A stretch of 64,000 bases of DNA from AC-32 sp038237925 (GTDB lineage: Bacteria > Actinomycetota > Thermoleophilia > Gaiellales > Gaiellaceae): the NCBI GenBank assembly GCA_038237925.1, contig JBBRYF010000005.1, positions 62,001 to 126,000 on the forward strand. Reading direction: 5' to 3'. The position numbers were made by a program, and so were the translations under genes. Below, piece by piece: positions 53,903-62,854 of the stretch. The notes below the pieces were generated by a model that saw only the letters and a list, made by a program, of their open reading frames with translations, ran no database searches and was not told the origin of the DNA. The first letter of the stretch is position 1. Every line of letters starts with the position of its first letter.

Positions 53903-55548
53903 CTCGTAGCGGCGACGGCGTCGCCGACGCGCTCGCGTGAGCGCACGAAGGCGGCGCCGACGAAATCGCGGAAGAGCGGAGCCGGCCGCGTGGGCCGCGA
54001 CTTGAACTCGGGATGGAACTGGCTGGCGACGAACCACGGGTGATCGCGCAGCTCGACGATCTCGACGAGCCGCCCGCCCTGGAACGTGCCCGAGACGATC
54101 AGCCCCGCGTCGACCAGCTGCCGGCGAAGGAGGTTGTTCACCTCGTAACGGTGCCGGTGCCGCTCGTGGACGACGAGCTCGTTGTACGCGCGGAGCGCCT
54201 GCGTGCCCTCCGCGAGCTCGACCGCCTGCGCGCCGAGCCGCATCGTGCCGCCGAGATCCTCGATCTCCTTCTGCTCCGGGAGCAGGTCGATCACCGGGAA
54301 CGGCGTCTCCGGGTCCATCTCGGTCGAGTTCGCCCCGTCGAGCCCGACCACATGGCGGGCGAACTCGCTGACCGCGACGTGCATCCCGAGGCAGATGCCG
54401 AGGTACGGGATCTCGCGCTCGCGCGCGACGCGGCAGGCCAGGATCTTGCCCTCCCAGCCGCGCGAGCCGAAGCCCCCCGGCACGAGCACGCCGTCGACGG
54501 ACTCGAGCTCCGCCTGCGCCTCCTCGAGCGACATGCCCTCGGCGTCGAACCAGCGCACGCGCACCGAGCAGCCGTGGTGGACGCCGGCGTGCTTGAGCGC
54601 CTCGTGCACCGAGAGGTAGGCGTCCTGGAGCTTGACGTATTTGCCGACGAGCGCGATCTCGACCTCCCCCGCGCGCTCGGCGCGGATGCGCTCGGTGAGC
54701 TCGATCCACTCGCCCAGCTGCGCCTCGCCCTCAGGCAGGCCGAGCTTGGCGCAGACGAGATCGTCGAAGCCCTCCGCCTGCAGCGCCGAGGGCACGAGGT
54801 AGAGATCGGCGACGTCGTAGTTCGCGATCACCGCGCTCGGCTCGAGGTCGGCGAAGAGCGCGATCTTCTCGCGGATCTCGGCGGAGAGCGGGTCGCTCGA
54901 GCGCGCGACGATGATGTCGGGATGGACGCCGATCCGGCGCAGCTCGTTGACCGAGTGCTGCGTCGGCTTCGTCTTCAGCTCGCCGGCCGTCTCGATGAAC
55001 GGCACCAGCGTGACGTGGACGTAGCAGACGTTCTCCGGGCCGGCTTCGCGCCGGAACTGGCGGATTGCCTCCATGAACGGCAGCGACTCGATGTCGCCCA
55101 CCGTGCCGCCGATCTCGGTCACGACGACGTCGCAGTCGCTCGCCTCGGTGGCGCTGCGGATCCGCTCCTTGATCTCGTTCGTGATGTGCGGGATCACCTG
55201 CACGGTCGAGCCGAGGTACTCGCCCTTGCGCTCCTTGCGGATCACGCGGTCCCAGATCGCGCCGGCCGTGTGGTTCGCGGTGCGCGACAGATTCTCGTCG
55301 ATGAAGCGCTCGTAGTGGCCGATGTCGAGGTCGGTCTCGGCGCCGTCCTCGGTGACGAACACTTCGCCGTGCTGGAACGGGCTCATCGTGCCCGGGTCGA
55401 CGTTGATGTACGGGTCGAACTTCTGTACCTGCACCTTCAGCCCGCGCGCCTTCAGCAGGCGGCCGAGCGAGGCGGCGGTGATGCCCTTCCCGAGCGACGA
55501 GACGACGCCGCCCGTGACGAAGACGTACTTCGGCGGCCGCCGTGCCAC
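53899..55548 (-). CDS. pyrG: CTP synthase
   Basis: A 549-residue enzyme converting UTP to CTP with glutamine. The synthetase domain opens KYVFVTGGVVSSLGKGITAA and contains KFDPYINVDPGTMSPFQHGE. The class I glutaminase domain has Cys in YLGICLGMHVAVSEF (Gln after GM is His here) and the His/Glu pair in ASQFHPEFKSRP. The GTG start overlaps the upstream stop (TAGTG). Confidence 0.97.
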   Translation of the reverse strand: MARRPPKYVFVTGGVVSSLGKGITAASLGRLLKARGLKVQVQKFDPYINVDPGTMSPFQHGEVFVTEDGAETDLDIGHYERFIDENLSRTANHTAGAIWDRVIRKERKGEYLGSTVQVIPHITNEIKERIRSATEASDCDVVVTEIGGTVGDIESLPFMEAIRQFRREAGPENVCYVHVTLVPFIETAGELKTKPTQHSVNELRRIGVHPDIIVARSSDPLSAEIREKIALFADLEPSAVIANYDVADLYLVPSALQAEGFDDLVCAKLGLPEGEAQLGEWIELTERIRAERAGEVEIALVGKYVKLQDAYLSVHEALKHAGVHHGCSVRVRWFDAEGMSLEEAQAELESVDGVLVPGGFGSRGWEGKILACRVAREREIPYLGICLGMHVAVSEFARHVVGLDGANSTEMDPETPFPVIDLLPEQKEIEDLGGTMRLGAQAVELAEGTQALRAYNELVVHERHRHRYEVNNLLRRQLVDAGLIVSGTFQGGRLVEIVELRDHPWFVASQFHPEFKSRPTRPAPLFRDFVGAAFVRSRERVGDAVAATS

Positions 55549-56789
55549 TACGGACGCCCCAGACGGTCGAGGCGCGAGAGGCCGGGCGTGCGCTCGATCA
55601 ATGCGCCAAGGGAGCGCGTCTCGCCCGTCACGGTGAGCGCGACGAGCGCTGCAATCGAGAAGATCTGACCCCTGGCCGTGAGCTTGCTCACGGATCCATA
55701 ACCTAGCAGGGCGCCCAGACCGTTCGCGCCGGCGTCTCCGAGCATCGTCATCTCGCGGAGATCGTAGGGAGCGAGCAGGACGGCGATCGGGACGTAGCTC
55801 TTGGCCGAGCCTCGCACGAGCGCGGCGGCGGCGAGGAACGCCTTCAGCGCTCGGCCCGGGCGCGTGTCGAGTTGGTTGAGCGCGTTCGCCGAGAGCGCGA
55901 CGAGCGTGGCGCCCCGCAGCGACCGGGTCACCGCGAGGGCGGCGACGGGGATTCCGACGGCCTTGGCGATCCCGGTCGTCGAGCCTTTGGCGAGATGGGC
56001 GCGGAAGCCGCGCTCGGGGCCGCTCCAGAGGTCGTCGGCGAGACCGAGCGCGATCGCGGCGGCGACTCCGAGCCGGACACGCGCGGGTGCCCGGGCGCCG
56101 CCGAGCGCGACGAGCGCGCCGACGAGCGGGAGGCGCAGACCGCGGTAGTTGGTGGCAGTCGGGCCGCAGGCCAGGGTTGCGTCGAGCAGCTGGCGGCCGC
56201 GGTGGAGGAAGCCGCGCGGATCGCGGCCGCTCGCGCGGTGCCGCAGCGGGAGCTCCCGCTCCTCGACCCGCAGTCCCGCGCGGGCGGCGTCGATCGTCAT
56301 CCGCACCTCGCACCCGAAGCCCGGCGCGAGCGGGAAGCAGGCCTCTCGCGCGGCTTGCGAGAGCGAGCGCTGGCCCGAGAGCGGCTCACGCGCCTCGAAG
56401 CCACTGCGGAGGCGGATGAGCGCGCGGGCAGCCCGTTTCGTGATCCCGAAGCCTCCGCCCCCTTGCTCGACGAACGCCGCGATCGCCAGGTCGGCTCCGT
56501 CCGCCGCCAACGAGGAGACGTCGCCCTCGAGGTCGGCGTCGCAGAGGAGCAGCCGGCCGGGCGACAGCTCCCGCTCGGCGAGCGTCAGCGCTTGGCCCTT
56601 GCCAAGCCGTGGCAGCCGGACGACGCGCGCGCCGGCCCGGCGTGCGGCTGCGGGCGTCGAGTCGCGCGAGCCGTCGTCGGCGACCACGACCTCGGCGCCC
56701 GGAAACGCCCGACGCAACGCCTCGATCGTCGTCCCGATCCGCTCCTCCTCGTCCCGGGCGGCAATCAGGATCGTGAGCGGCTCAGCCAA
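55548..56789 (-). CDS. Fusion of GT2 glycosyltransferase and MraY-like membrane domain
   Basis: A 413-residue protein. Residues 1-200 form a GT-A glycosyltransferase 2 domain: ILIAARDEEERIGTTIEALR, VVVADDGSRDSTPA, LLLCDADLEGD. Residues about 210-413 form a polytopic region with features of the MraY/WecA family: GLADDLWSGPERGFRAHLAK, NALNQLDTRPGRALK and MTMLGDAGANGLGALLGYG. Both halves act on polyprenyl-phosphate sugars in known families. The DGLDG-type Asp cluster is altered to DTRPG. It lies between steB and pyrG. Confidence 0.82.
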   Translation of the reverse strand: MAEPLTILIAARDEEERIGTTIEALRRAFPGAEVVVADDGSRDSTPAAARRAGARVVRLPRLGKGQALTLAERELSPGRLLLCDADLEGDVSSLAADGADLAIAAFVEQGGGGFGITKRAARALIRLRSGFEAREPLSGQRSLSQAAREACFPLAPGFGCEVRMTIDAARAGLRVEERELPLRHRASGRDPRGFLHRGRQLLDATLACGPTATNYRGLRLPLVGALVALGGARAPARVRLGVAAAIALGLADDLWSGPERGFRAHLAKGSTTGIAKAVGIPVAALAVTRSLRGATLVALSANALNQLDTRPGRALKAFLAAAALVRGSAKSYVPIAVLLAPYDLREMTMLGDAGANGLGALLGYGSVSKLTARGQIFSIAALVALTVTGETRSLGALIERTPGLSRLDRLGRP

Positions 56790-57654
56790 CGGGTAGCGGC
56801 GGGAGCGCCCCGTCGCCGGCCGAATCCTTCACGCCGTACTGGCCCGCCGGCGCGCCGGCGAGCAGCAGCACGACCGAGAGCCGGCCGACAGGTGTGTCGA
56901 CGTCGTCGACAGTCGAAAGGCCCTCCTGGCGGAAGACCGTGGTCGCAGAGTCCGCGGCGTTGGTCTGCTCGGCCCCGACGGCCGGCACGCTCTCCGAGGC
57001 CAGGCCGGCGTAGAGCCCGAGCAGGAAGCGCGCCGTCACGCCCTGTTGTGGGGAGACGGCACGGACGACGACCACGCCGTCCGCAGGCGCCTTGCTGCCC
57101 CCTGCACGCTCCTCGACGAGCGCGTCGGTGAGCGAATTCCAGAGGGGCGTGTCCCCGCCGAGCATCAACTCGTCCCCGAGAGCCCGGCCGAGGCTCTCGA
57201 TGTTCGCCTTGCCGCGCAGCCCCGACGCCGCGGGCTGCCCCTTGAGCGCGGCGTCGAGCTGCGAGACGTCGATCGGCACCTTCAGCGCCCGGAGCCGGAG
57301 CTGTTGCGCGCCCGCGTCGTTGAGGGCCCTGCTCACCGATGAGCGGATACCGCCGTCGACCGGGCCGACGAACACAACCGCGACCTGCTTGCCGCGCAAG
57401 CGGTTGCGGACGAGCGCCGGGTAGGTCTCGTTGATGTACGTGATCGCGACCTGGCGCTCGCGCCCGCGGTCGGTCGACTGTCTGGCGGCCTGGTCGATCT
57501 GCCGCTGCAGGCTCGCGACCCTTTCCTGCAGGAAATTCGTCTTCGCGCTGTCCACGAGGCCGCGATCGGAGATGCCGACGCCGACCAGGATCCCGATGAT
57601 CAGCGCGAGAAAGACGGCCGCGAGCGACGCGACGTGATAGCGAAGGTCGAACAT
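56782..57654 (-). CDS. steB: SteB/MctB-family membrane protein (annotated copper transporter)
   Basis: A 290-residue protein of pfam11382. An N-terminal TM (SLAAVFLALIIGILVGVGIS) is followed by a coiled coil (LQERVASLQRQIDQAARQS) and a secreted domain. In corynebacteria SteB partners SteA in daughter-cell separation, and in mycobacteria the family member MctB affects copper. steA lies 590 bp upstream, which favours the SteB role. The ATG begins 2 bp from the left end of a MITE-like element. Confidence 0.8.
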   Translation of the reverse strand: MFDLRYHVASLAAVFLALIIGILVGVGISDRGLVDSAKTNFLQERVASLQRQIDQAARQSTDRGRERQVAITYINETYPALVRNRLRGKQVAVVFVGPVDGGIRSSVSRALNDAGAQQLRLRALKVPIDVSQLDAALKGQPAASGLRGKANIESLGRALGDELMLGGDTPLWNSLTDALVEERAGGSKAPADGVVVVRAVSPQQGVTARFLLGLYAGLASESVPAVGAEQTNAADSATTVFRQEGLSTVDDVDTPVGRLSVVLLLAGAPAGQYGVKDSAGDGALPPLPVG

Positions 57655-57655
57655 C

Positions 57656-57819
57656 AGTGCCCTTTTAGGGGGCGCTGTCCAGATTCTGGGTCGCGAGCAC
57701 CAAGCCAGTGGCCGCACTCGTCCGCGGCCAAGGCTGATTGCCTTGGCAAGGGCGAGGGTGGTTCCTGGCGCCGCGTGATCGCGGGCCAGAAGCGGACGTG
57801 TGCTTCCTGGAAGGGCACT
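57656..57819. mobile_element. MITE-like element with long imperfect inverted ends
   Basis: The ends start with the same perfect 9 bp (AGTGCCCTT / AAGGGCACT). Over about 40 bp the two ends match at 29 positions with two gaps, including GTCC, TTCTGG and CGCG blocks. The 164-bp interior carries no gene and a CCAAGGC/GCCTTGG hairpin. No target duplication is obvious. It fills the gap between the SRPBCC stop (overlapped) and the steB ATG, so it may be a non-autonomous IS remnant that now carries regulatory sequence. Confidence 0.55.
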
Positions 57820-58216
57820 AGAGCTCCGCGGCAGTCTGGCACAGGGCGTAGAGCCGCCTGAGGGCGTTGCGCGGCAGCGACCGTCGGAGCCCGACGAGGA
57901 AAGGGCCGCTCACGGTCAGCTCGGCCCGCGTGCGCTGGTCGCCCGCGTCAGAGAGCTCGAGCTCCACGTCCAGACGCTCGCTCGTCATCTGCCAGGCCAC
58001 GCGCAACGGAGCCTTGACCTCGAGGATGATCAGCTTCGACTCGGCAGCGGGGCGGCGGAAGAGCGACGGCCGCATGCTCGCGTGGAGCGTCCAGCGCGCC
58101 CCCGGCGCAAGGCCACGGCGGTCGGGGTGGACGCCGCCGACCCCCGGCCACCAGTCCGAGAAGTGGTACGGCTCGGCGAGGAAGAGCCAGACGTCCTCGA
58201 GCGGCGCCAGCAACAC
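57818..58216 (-). CDS. SRPBCC-fold protein
   Basis: About 132 residues of the START/polyketide-cyclase fold: APLEDVWLFLAEPYHFSDWW, LILEVKAPLRVAWQM and RTRAELTVSGPFLVGLRRSL. The first beta strand would need YTETRVLL, upstream of the GTG at 58216. A CTG at 58240 would include it, so the true start may be that CTG. Lipid or hydrophobic ligand binding is typical. It lies between steA and steB. Confidence 0.8.
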   Translation of the reverse strand: MLLAPLEDVWLFLAEPYHFSDWWPGVGGVHPDRRGLAPGARWTLHASMRPSLFRRPAAESKLIILEVKAPLRVAWQMTSERLDVELELSDAGDQRTRAELTVSGPFLVGLRRSLPRNALRRLYALCQTAAEL

Positions 58217-58243
58217 CCGGGTCTCGGTATAGCTGGGCAGGGC

Positions 58244-59377
58244 CTACCCCAGCCCGAGCAGGTCGCGGATGCGCTGGCTGAGCAGACCGATGAAATGACG
58301 CAACCCGGGCGAGGCCACGATCGCGACCACCACGGCGCCGAGCCCGGCTACGGCGAAGAGGATCAGAGGCCAGAGGCCGACCTGCCTGCTGACGAGTCGC
58401 GAGACGCCCTTCGCGTCGATCAGGATCTCCCCCACCTTCAGCCGGGTCACGAAGGTCGAGGACATCCCGGCGCGGTCGCGCTCGAGGAACTCGGTCAGGT
58501 TGAAGTGCGTCCCGACCGCGACGATCAGCTCGGCACCGCGCTCGAAGGCGAGCAGGAGCGCGATGTCCTCGCTGATCCCCGGCGCCGACACGGTCGCGTA
58601 GCCGAGGCCGAGCCGTTCGAGGCGGGCGGCTCCCGGCGCGACACCGTCGCGGTAGGCATGCACGACCAGCTCCGCGCCGCAGCGCAGCGCCGCGTCCGAG
58701 ACCGAGTCCATGTCGCCGACGATCACGTGCGGCTTCATCCCGCCAGCGAGAAGCGCGTCCGCGCCCCCGTCGACCCCGACGAGCACGGGCTTGAAGTCGC
58801 GCACGTACGGCCGCACGATCGCGAGGTCGCGCTTGTAGCCGGGCCCGCGCACGACGACGAGCGCGTGCCGTTCGCGAAATCTCGTCTCGATCGGCGGGAA
58901 GTCGATTCCCTGCGCGAGCAGTCGGCCCTCGTCGCGCAGGTACCGCAGCGTGTTCTCGGCGAAGCCCTCGAGCGCCTCGGTCACGCGCCCCTGCTGCTCG
59001 GCGAGGGCGCGGCCGAGCTCGTCGGCGGCGAGCGTGCGCCCGCTCGCGAGGCAGGTGCCGTTGCGGAAGACGCTCGAGCCGCGGACGCTGACGTCGTCGC
59101 CGTCGCTCAGTTCGTCGAAGAGCGGCGCGCCCGGCGCGTCGATCAAGCACACGCCGCCGCGGACGAGCAGCAGCGGCCCCGGGTTCGGGAAGCGTCCGGT
59201 CTGCGAGGACGAGACGTTCACGACGACGCGGACGCCCGACTCGAGCAGCTCCTCCGCCGAGACGCGGTCGATGTCCTGGTGGTCGATGATCGCGACGTCG
59301 TCAGGCCCGAGCCGGCTGACGAGGCTTTTCGTCCGCCGGCTCAGCCGGGCGCGGCCGGTGAACTCGACGAAATTCAT
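58244..59377 (-). CDS. steA: SteA cytokinetic-ring protein (thiamine pyrophosphokinase-like fold)
   Basis: A 377-residue protein. RRTKSLVSRLGPDDVAIIDH, the VVNVSSSQTGRFPNPGP segment and PVLVGVDGGADALLAGGMKP followed by HVIVGDMDSVSD match actinobacterial SteA, which has a TPK-like domain. A C-terminal TM (WPLILFAVAGLGAVVVAIVA) anchors it. In Corynebacterium it works with SteB and RipA in cell separation. It overlaps recN by 4 bp. Confidence 0.9.
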   Translation of the reverse strand: MNFVEFTGRARLSRRTKSLVSRLGPDDVAIIDHQDIDRVSAEELLESGVRVVVNVSSSQTGRFPNPGPLLLVRGGVCLIDAPGAPLFDELSDGDDVSVRGSSVFRNGTCLASGRTLAADELGRALAEQQGRVTEALEGFAENTLRYLRDEGRLLAQGIDFPPIETRFRERHALVVVRGPGYKRDLAIVRPYVRDFKPVLVGVDGGADALLAGGMKPHVIVGDMDSVSDAALRCGAELVVHAYRDGVAPGAARLERLGLGYATVSAPGISEDIALLLAFERGAELIVAVGTHFNLTEFLERDRAGMSSTFVTRLKVGEILIDAKGVSRLVSRQVGLWPLILFAVAGLGAVVVAIVASPGLRHFIGLLSQRIRDLLGLG

Positions 59378-61008
59378 CGCTCCTGCTGAACCGCTGAGAT
59401 GAACTGCTCGCCGCCGAGCATCCGCGTGAGCTCGTCGCGCCGTTCGTCTTCGGCGAGCGCCTCGATGGTCGTGTGCGTCGGGTCGCCCGGGACCTTCTCG
59501 ACCCGGAAGTGCCGGTCGGCGAGCGAGGCGATCTGCGGCAGGTGCGTGATCGTCACCACCTGCGCGCGCGTGGCGAGCCGCTGCAAAGTCTCGCCGACCG
59601 CGTGCGCGGTCTGGCCGCCGATGCCAGCGTCGATCTCGTCGAAGACCATAGTCTCTCCGCCGCCCACGGCCGCGATCGCGAGCGCAATCCGTGAGAGCTC
59701 GCCGCCGGAGGCGGTCTGGGCGACCGGGACGAACGGCATCCCCGCGTTCGGGCGGATCAGGAACGCCGCTTCGTCGGCGCCCGTGGCGGTCGGTTCGCGC
59801 TCGCGCAGGTCGACCCGGAACTCTCCGTCGCCGAGGCCGATGCCGCTGAGCTCCTCCGCGACCGACTGCGCGAAGGGCTCGGCCGCGCCAGTCCGCGCGG
59901 AGCGCAGCTCGTCGGCGAGCGCGGTCGCGCGCTTCTCGGCCTCCGCGAGCGCTTTCGCGGCCGTGGCAACCGGGTCGGCGCCGCCGTCGAGCTCCGCCAG
60001 CTCGGTGCGAGCCTCGGCGGCCCGGGCAAGCAGCTCCTCATAGGTCTCGCAGCGGAAACGCCGGCGCGTGGCCGCGATCCGGTCGAGCTCCGACTCGATC
60101 TGCTCCAGACGGTCCGGCTCCGCCTCGAGAGAGGCGAGGAAGGCGCGTAGCTCGGAGGCGGCTTCGCGGAGTCGCAGCTCGACGTCGCGAAGCTCGTTCC
60201 CCGCGCGCTCGAGCTCCGGAGCCAGCCGTTCCAGCGGTGTGATCGCGCGCTCCGCAACGGCGACGAGGCCGGACGCGCCGTCGCCCTCGTCGGGCGCCAG
60301 CGCCTCGCCGGCGGCGGACGCGGCCTCGGCCAGCTCGGTCACATGCCGCAGCCGCTCGCGCTCGGTACGCAGGGCGTCCTCGGTGTCGGGAGCGAGACCC
60401 TCGGTGTCCTCGACGAGCGCCCACAGCTCGGCCAGCCGAGCCTCTGCGGCGGCGGCGTTCTGGGTGAGCTCCTCGTGCCGTCGGCGCGCAGTGCCCAGCT
60501 CGCGCCAGGCCGAGCGTAGATCACCGCGCCGCCGCTGCTGCTCCTCGCCGGCGAACGCGTCTAGAAGATCGAGCTGGTAGGCGGGGCGCGCCAGGCGGCG
60601 CTGCTCGAACTGCCCGGACATCGCGATCAACCGCTCGGCGGCGGCGGCCACGTCCTCGCGTGCGGCGCTGCGGCCCCAGGCGTAGGCGCGCGTACGTCCT
60701 TCGGGGAAGACACGGCGCGCCAGCACAAGTCCGTCCTCGTCCTTCGGCCGGAGCTCGGCGAGTGCCGCGAGCTCGTCGTCGTCGAAGAACCCTGGCGGGG
60801 GGTCGAGCTCAGCTTCGACATAAGCGTCGTCGGCATCAGGCCCGACGAACGCCGCGTCCCCGCGCGCGCCGAGCAGAAGACCGATCGCCTGCGCGAGGAT
60901 CGTCTTCCCGGCCCCCGTCTCGCCGGTGATCGCGTTGAGGCCCGGCGCGAGGGCCAGCTCGGCATTGCGGATGAGCACGAGGTTCTCGATGCGCAGGCGC
61001 CGGAGCAC
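59374..61008 (-). CDS. recN: DNA repair protein RecN
   Basis: A 544-residue SMC-like ATPase for double-strand break repair. The Walker A is TGETGAGKTILAQAIGLLLG, with long coiled-coil arms in the middle. The ABC signature and Walker B are at QTASGGELSRIALAIAAVGG and TMVFDEIDAGIGG. A perfect LexA box is not seen in its 160-bp upstream gap, although GTTCTGTTC occurs there. Confidence 0.95.
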   Translation of the reverse strand: MLRRLRIENLVLIRNAELALAPGLNAITGETGAGKTILAQAIGLLLGARGDAAFVGPDADDAYVEAELDPPPGFFDDDELAALAELRPKDEDGLVLARRVFPEGRTRAYAWGRSAAREDVAAAAERLIAMSGQFEQRRLARPAYQLDLLDAFAGEEQQRRRGDLRSAWRELGTARRRHEELTQNAAAAEARLAELWALVEDTEGLAPDTEDALRTERERLRHVTELAEAASAAGEALAPDEGDGASGLVAVAERAITPLERLAPELERAGNELRDVELRLREAASELRAFLASLEAEPDRLEQIESELDRIAATRRRFRCETYEELLARAAEARTELAELDGGADPVATAAKALAEAEKRATALADELRSARTGAAEPFAQSVAEELSGIGLGDGEFRVDLREREPTATGADEAAFLIRPNAGMPFVPVAQTASGGELSRIALAIAAVGGGETMVFDEIDAGIGGQTAHAVGETLQRLATRAQVVTITHLPQIASLADRHFRVEKVPGDPTHTTIEALAEDERRDELTRMLGGEQFISAVQQER

Positions 61009-61114
61009 GCCTGGATGCTACGTCGGCACGCGGCGCGCGGCGACCGGCGCAAATCGACAGGTGCCGGCGACCGTAGTTCTGTTCACGCGCGCCCTGGGTG
61101 GGTGGGGGTTAGGG

Positions 61115-61142
61115 ACGGTACCGGCCCGGTGCGCACACGTGT
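61115..61142 (-). promoter_or_regulatory. Possible promoter upstream of recN
   Basis: On the minus strand ACACGTGT (61135-61142) is followed after 15 bp by TACCGT (61115-61120). The same order, ACACGTG then TANNNT 13 bp later, occurs in both copies of the 63-bp repeat. recN would then have a leader of about 95 nt. Confidence 0.35.
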
Positions 61143-61171
61143 GTGACGAGTCTGCGCCGATTCTGTATCAG

Positions 61172-61993
61172 TCACTCGGCGCCGAACGTGCGCCGGTAGC
61201 GGCTGAAGAACGTGCTCTCGGGAAGCGTCGCCAGCAGGCTGCGATGCTCGGAGAGCCGCGCCTCCACCTCGGCGCCGAGAGCCAGCTCGTGCACGGGCTG
61301 GCCGTCGGCGAGCACCTTCGCCCCCACGTCGCTCGTCCTGTTGGTCACCGTCAGCCCGCGCCCGCGCGGGACGACGAGCGGCCGGGCGTGCAGCGAGTGC
61401 GGCGCGACGAAGGTGAGCGCCATCGCGTCGAGGCCCCACACGAGCACGGGGCCACCGTTCGAGAGGTTGTAGGCCGTCGACCCCGACGGCGTCGAGCAGA
61501 TCAGCCCGTCGCAGTGCGACGAGCCGAGGTCCTCGCCGCCGATCTCCCAGCCGAGCTCGATCATCCGGCCGATCGTCGAGCTCGTGACGACGACGTCGTT
61601 GACCGCTTGCCAGAGCTCTCCGCCGGCCGTCGCTTCGAGGGCCGGCAGCTCGACGACCTGATAGTCGCCGGAGAAGACGCGTCCGACTCCGTCCTCGAGC
61701 CCGTCCGCCTCGATGGATGCGAGGAAACCGACCCGGCCGAAGTTGACGCCGAGCACCGGCACCTGCGTGCCGAGGAAGCGCCTCAGCGCGCGGAGCATCG
61801 TGCCGTCGCCGCCGAGCACGACTGCGAGGTCGGTGCTCGTGACGTCGCCGGCCGCCCCGTCGCCGTGCTTCGCGACCTCCTCCTCGGGCAGCACGAGCTC
61901 GATCTCGCGCGCTTCGGCGAGCGCACGCAGTCGCGCGAGCGGCTCGCTGCTCGCCTCCTGGCGGCCGTGCGTAATGACGGCCACCCGCCGCAC
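61172..61993 (-). CDS. nadK: NAD kinase
   Basis: A 273-residue enzyme phosphorylating NAD to NADP. VVLGGDGTMLRALRRFLG holds the catalytic GGDG; VLGVNFGRVGFLA and SSHCDGLICSTPSGSTAYNLSN follow. The GTG at 61993 lies one base after the tlyA stop. The arrangement tlyA-nadK-recN-steA is conserved in actinobacteria. Confidence 0.95.
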   Translation of the reverse strand: MRRVAVITHGRQEASSEPLARLRALAEAREIELVLPEEEVAKHGDGAAGDVTSTDLAVVLGGDGTMLRALRRFLGTQVPVLGVNFGRVGFLASIEADGLEDGVGRVFSGDYQVVELPALEATAGGELWQAVNDVVVTSSTIGRMIELGWEIGGEDLGSSHCDGLICSTPSGSTAYNLSNGGPVLVWGLDAMALTFVAPHSLHARPLVVPRGRGLTVTNRTSDVGAKVLADGQPVHELALGAEVEARLSEHRSLLATLPESTFFSRYRRTFGAE

Positions 61994-61994
61994 C

Positions 61995-62756
61995 TCAGGC
62001 CGTCGCGTCGTCGATCCAGTGCTCGAGCTCATCGGGGGTCTCCGGCCGCTGTCGCTGGACGAGGTGTAGAAAGAACTCACGGTTGCCCTTCGGGCCGGGC
62101 AGCCCGGAGTCTACGACGCCGGCGACGTTCGCTCCCCAGCCCGGCACGTCGCCCGCCACCTCGAGCAGCACGCGGCACCACACGTCGCGGTCGCGCACGA
62201 CTCCCCGCCGCCCCTCCCCGCGGTCGGCCTCGAACTGCGGCTTGACGAGCACGACCGCCTCCCACTCCGGAGCCGCGAGCGCCAGTGCCGGGGGCAGCGC
62301 CTTGCGGACGCTGACGAAGGAGACGTCGCAGACGACGAGCTCGGGCGCGAACGGCAGCTCCCCCACCTGGCGCACGTTCACCCGCTCGAGCACAGTCACG
62401 CGCGGGTCCTCGCGCAGCCGTGGATGCAACTGCCCATAGCCCACGTCGAGCGCGATCACCCGGGCCGCCCCGCGCTGCAGGAGCACGTCGGTGAACCCGC
62501 CGGTCGACGCACCGACGTCGAGGCAATCGCGGCCCGACGGATCCACCGCCAGCGCATCGAGCGCGTGCGCGAGCTTCTCGCCGCCGCGCGAGACGAATCT
62601 CGCTCCCTCGCTGACCGACAGCTTGGCCGTCTCGTCCACCTGCTGCCCCGCCTTGTCGTAGCCGGGCACGCGCCCGGCAAGGACGAGCGCCTGCGCCTGC
62701 GCGCGACTCTCGGCAAGCCCTCGCTCGACCAGCAGCACGTCAAGCCGCTTCTTCAC
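61995..62756 (-). CDS. tlyA: TlyA-type rRNA 2'-O-methyltransferase
   Basis: A 253-residue protein: an N-terminal S4 RNA-binding domain (KKRLDVLLVERGLAESRAQA) and an FtsJ-like methyltransferase (DCLDVGASTGGFTDVLLQRG, VIALDVGYGQLHPRL, VVCDVSFVSVRKALPPAL, VVLVKPQFEAD). TlyA methylates C1409/C1920 of 16S/23S rRNA in mycobacteria and sensitises to capreomycin. GTG start at the first residue of the S4 domain. Confidence 0.94.
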   Translation of the reverse strand: MKKRLDVLLVERGLAESRAQAQALVLAGRVPGYDKAGQQVDETAKLSVSEGARFVSRGGEKLAHALDALAVDPSGRDCLDVGASTGGFTDVLLQRGAARVIALDVGYGQLHPRLREDPRVTVLERVNVRQVGELPFAPELVVCDVSFVSVRKALPPALALAAPEWEAVVLVKPQFEADRGEGRRGVVRDRDVWCRVLLEVAGDVPGWGANVAGVVDSGLPGPKGNREFFLHLVQRQRPETPDELEHWIDDATA

Positions 62757-62759
62757 CGA

Positions 62760-62811
62760 GGCACCGCTTGCGGTGCCGCCGTCAGGACGAAGGAGCTTTG
62801 CTCCTGCGTCC
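62760..62811 (+). repeat. REP-like double hairpin, copy 1
   Basis: Hairpin 1 is GGCACCGCTTGCGGTGCC (62760-62777). After a 7-nt spacer comes hairpin 2 (62785-62811): GGACG/CGTCC around AGGAGC-TTT-GCTCCT. It lies in the gap between the prenyl synthase and tlyA. Confidence 0.7.
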
Positions 62812-62854
62812 GTCTGAAATGACCGGTCGACCCAGTCGAAGATCGCACGCAGCT

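Noticed and set aside
61076..61084. LexA box upstream of recN.
   Set aside because: Only GTTCTGTTC is present, which lacks the CGAAC-N4-GTTCG symmetry seen at imuB.
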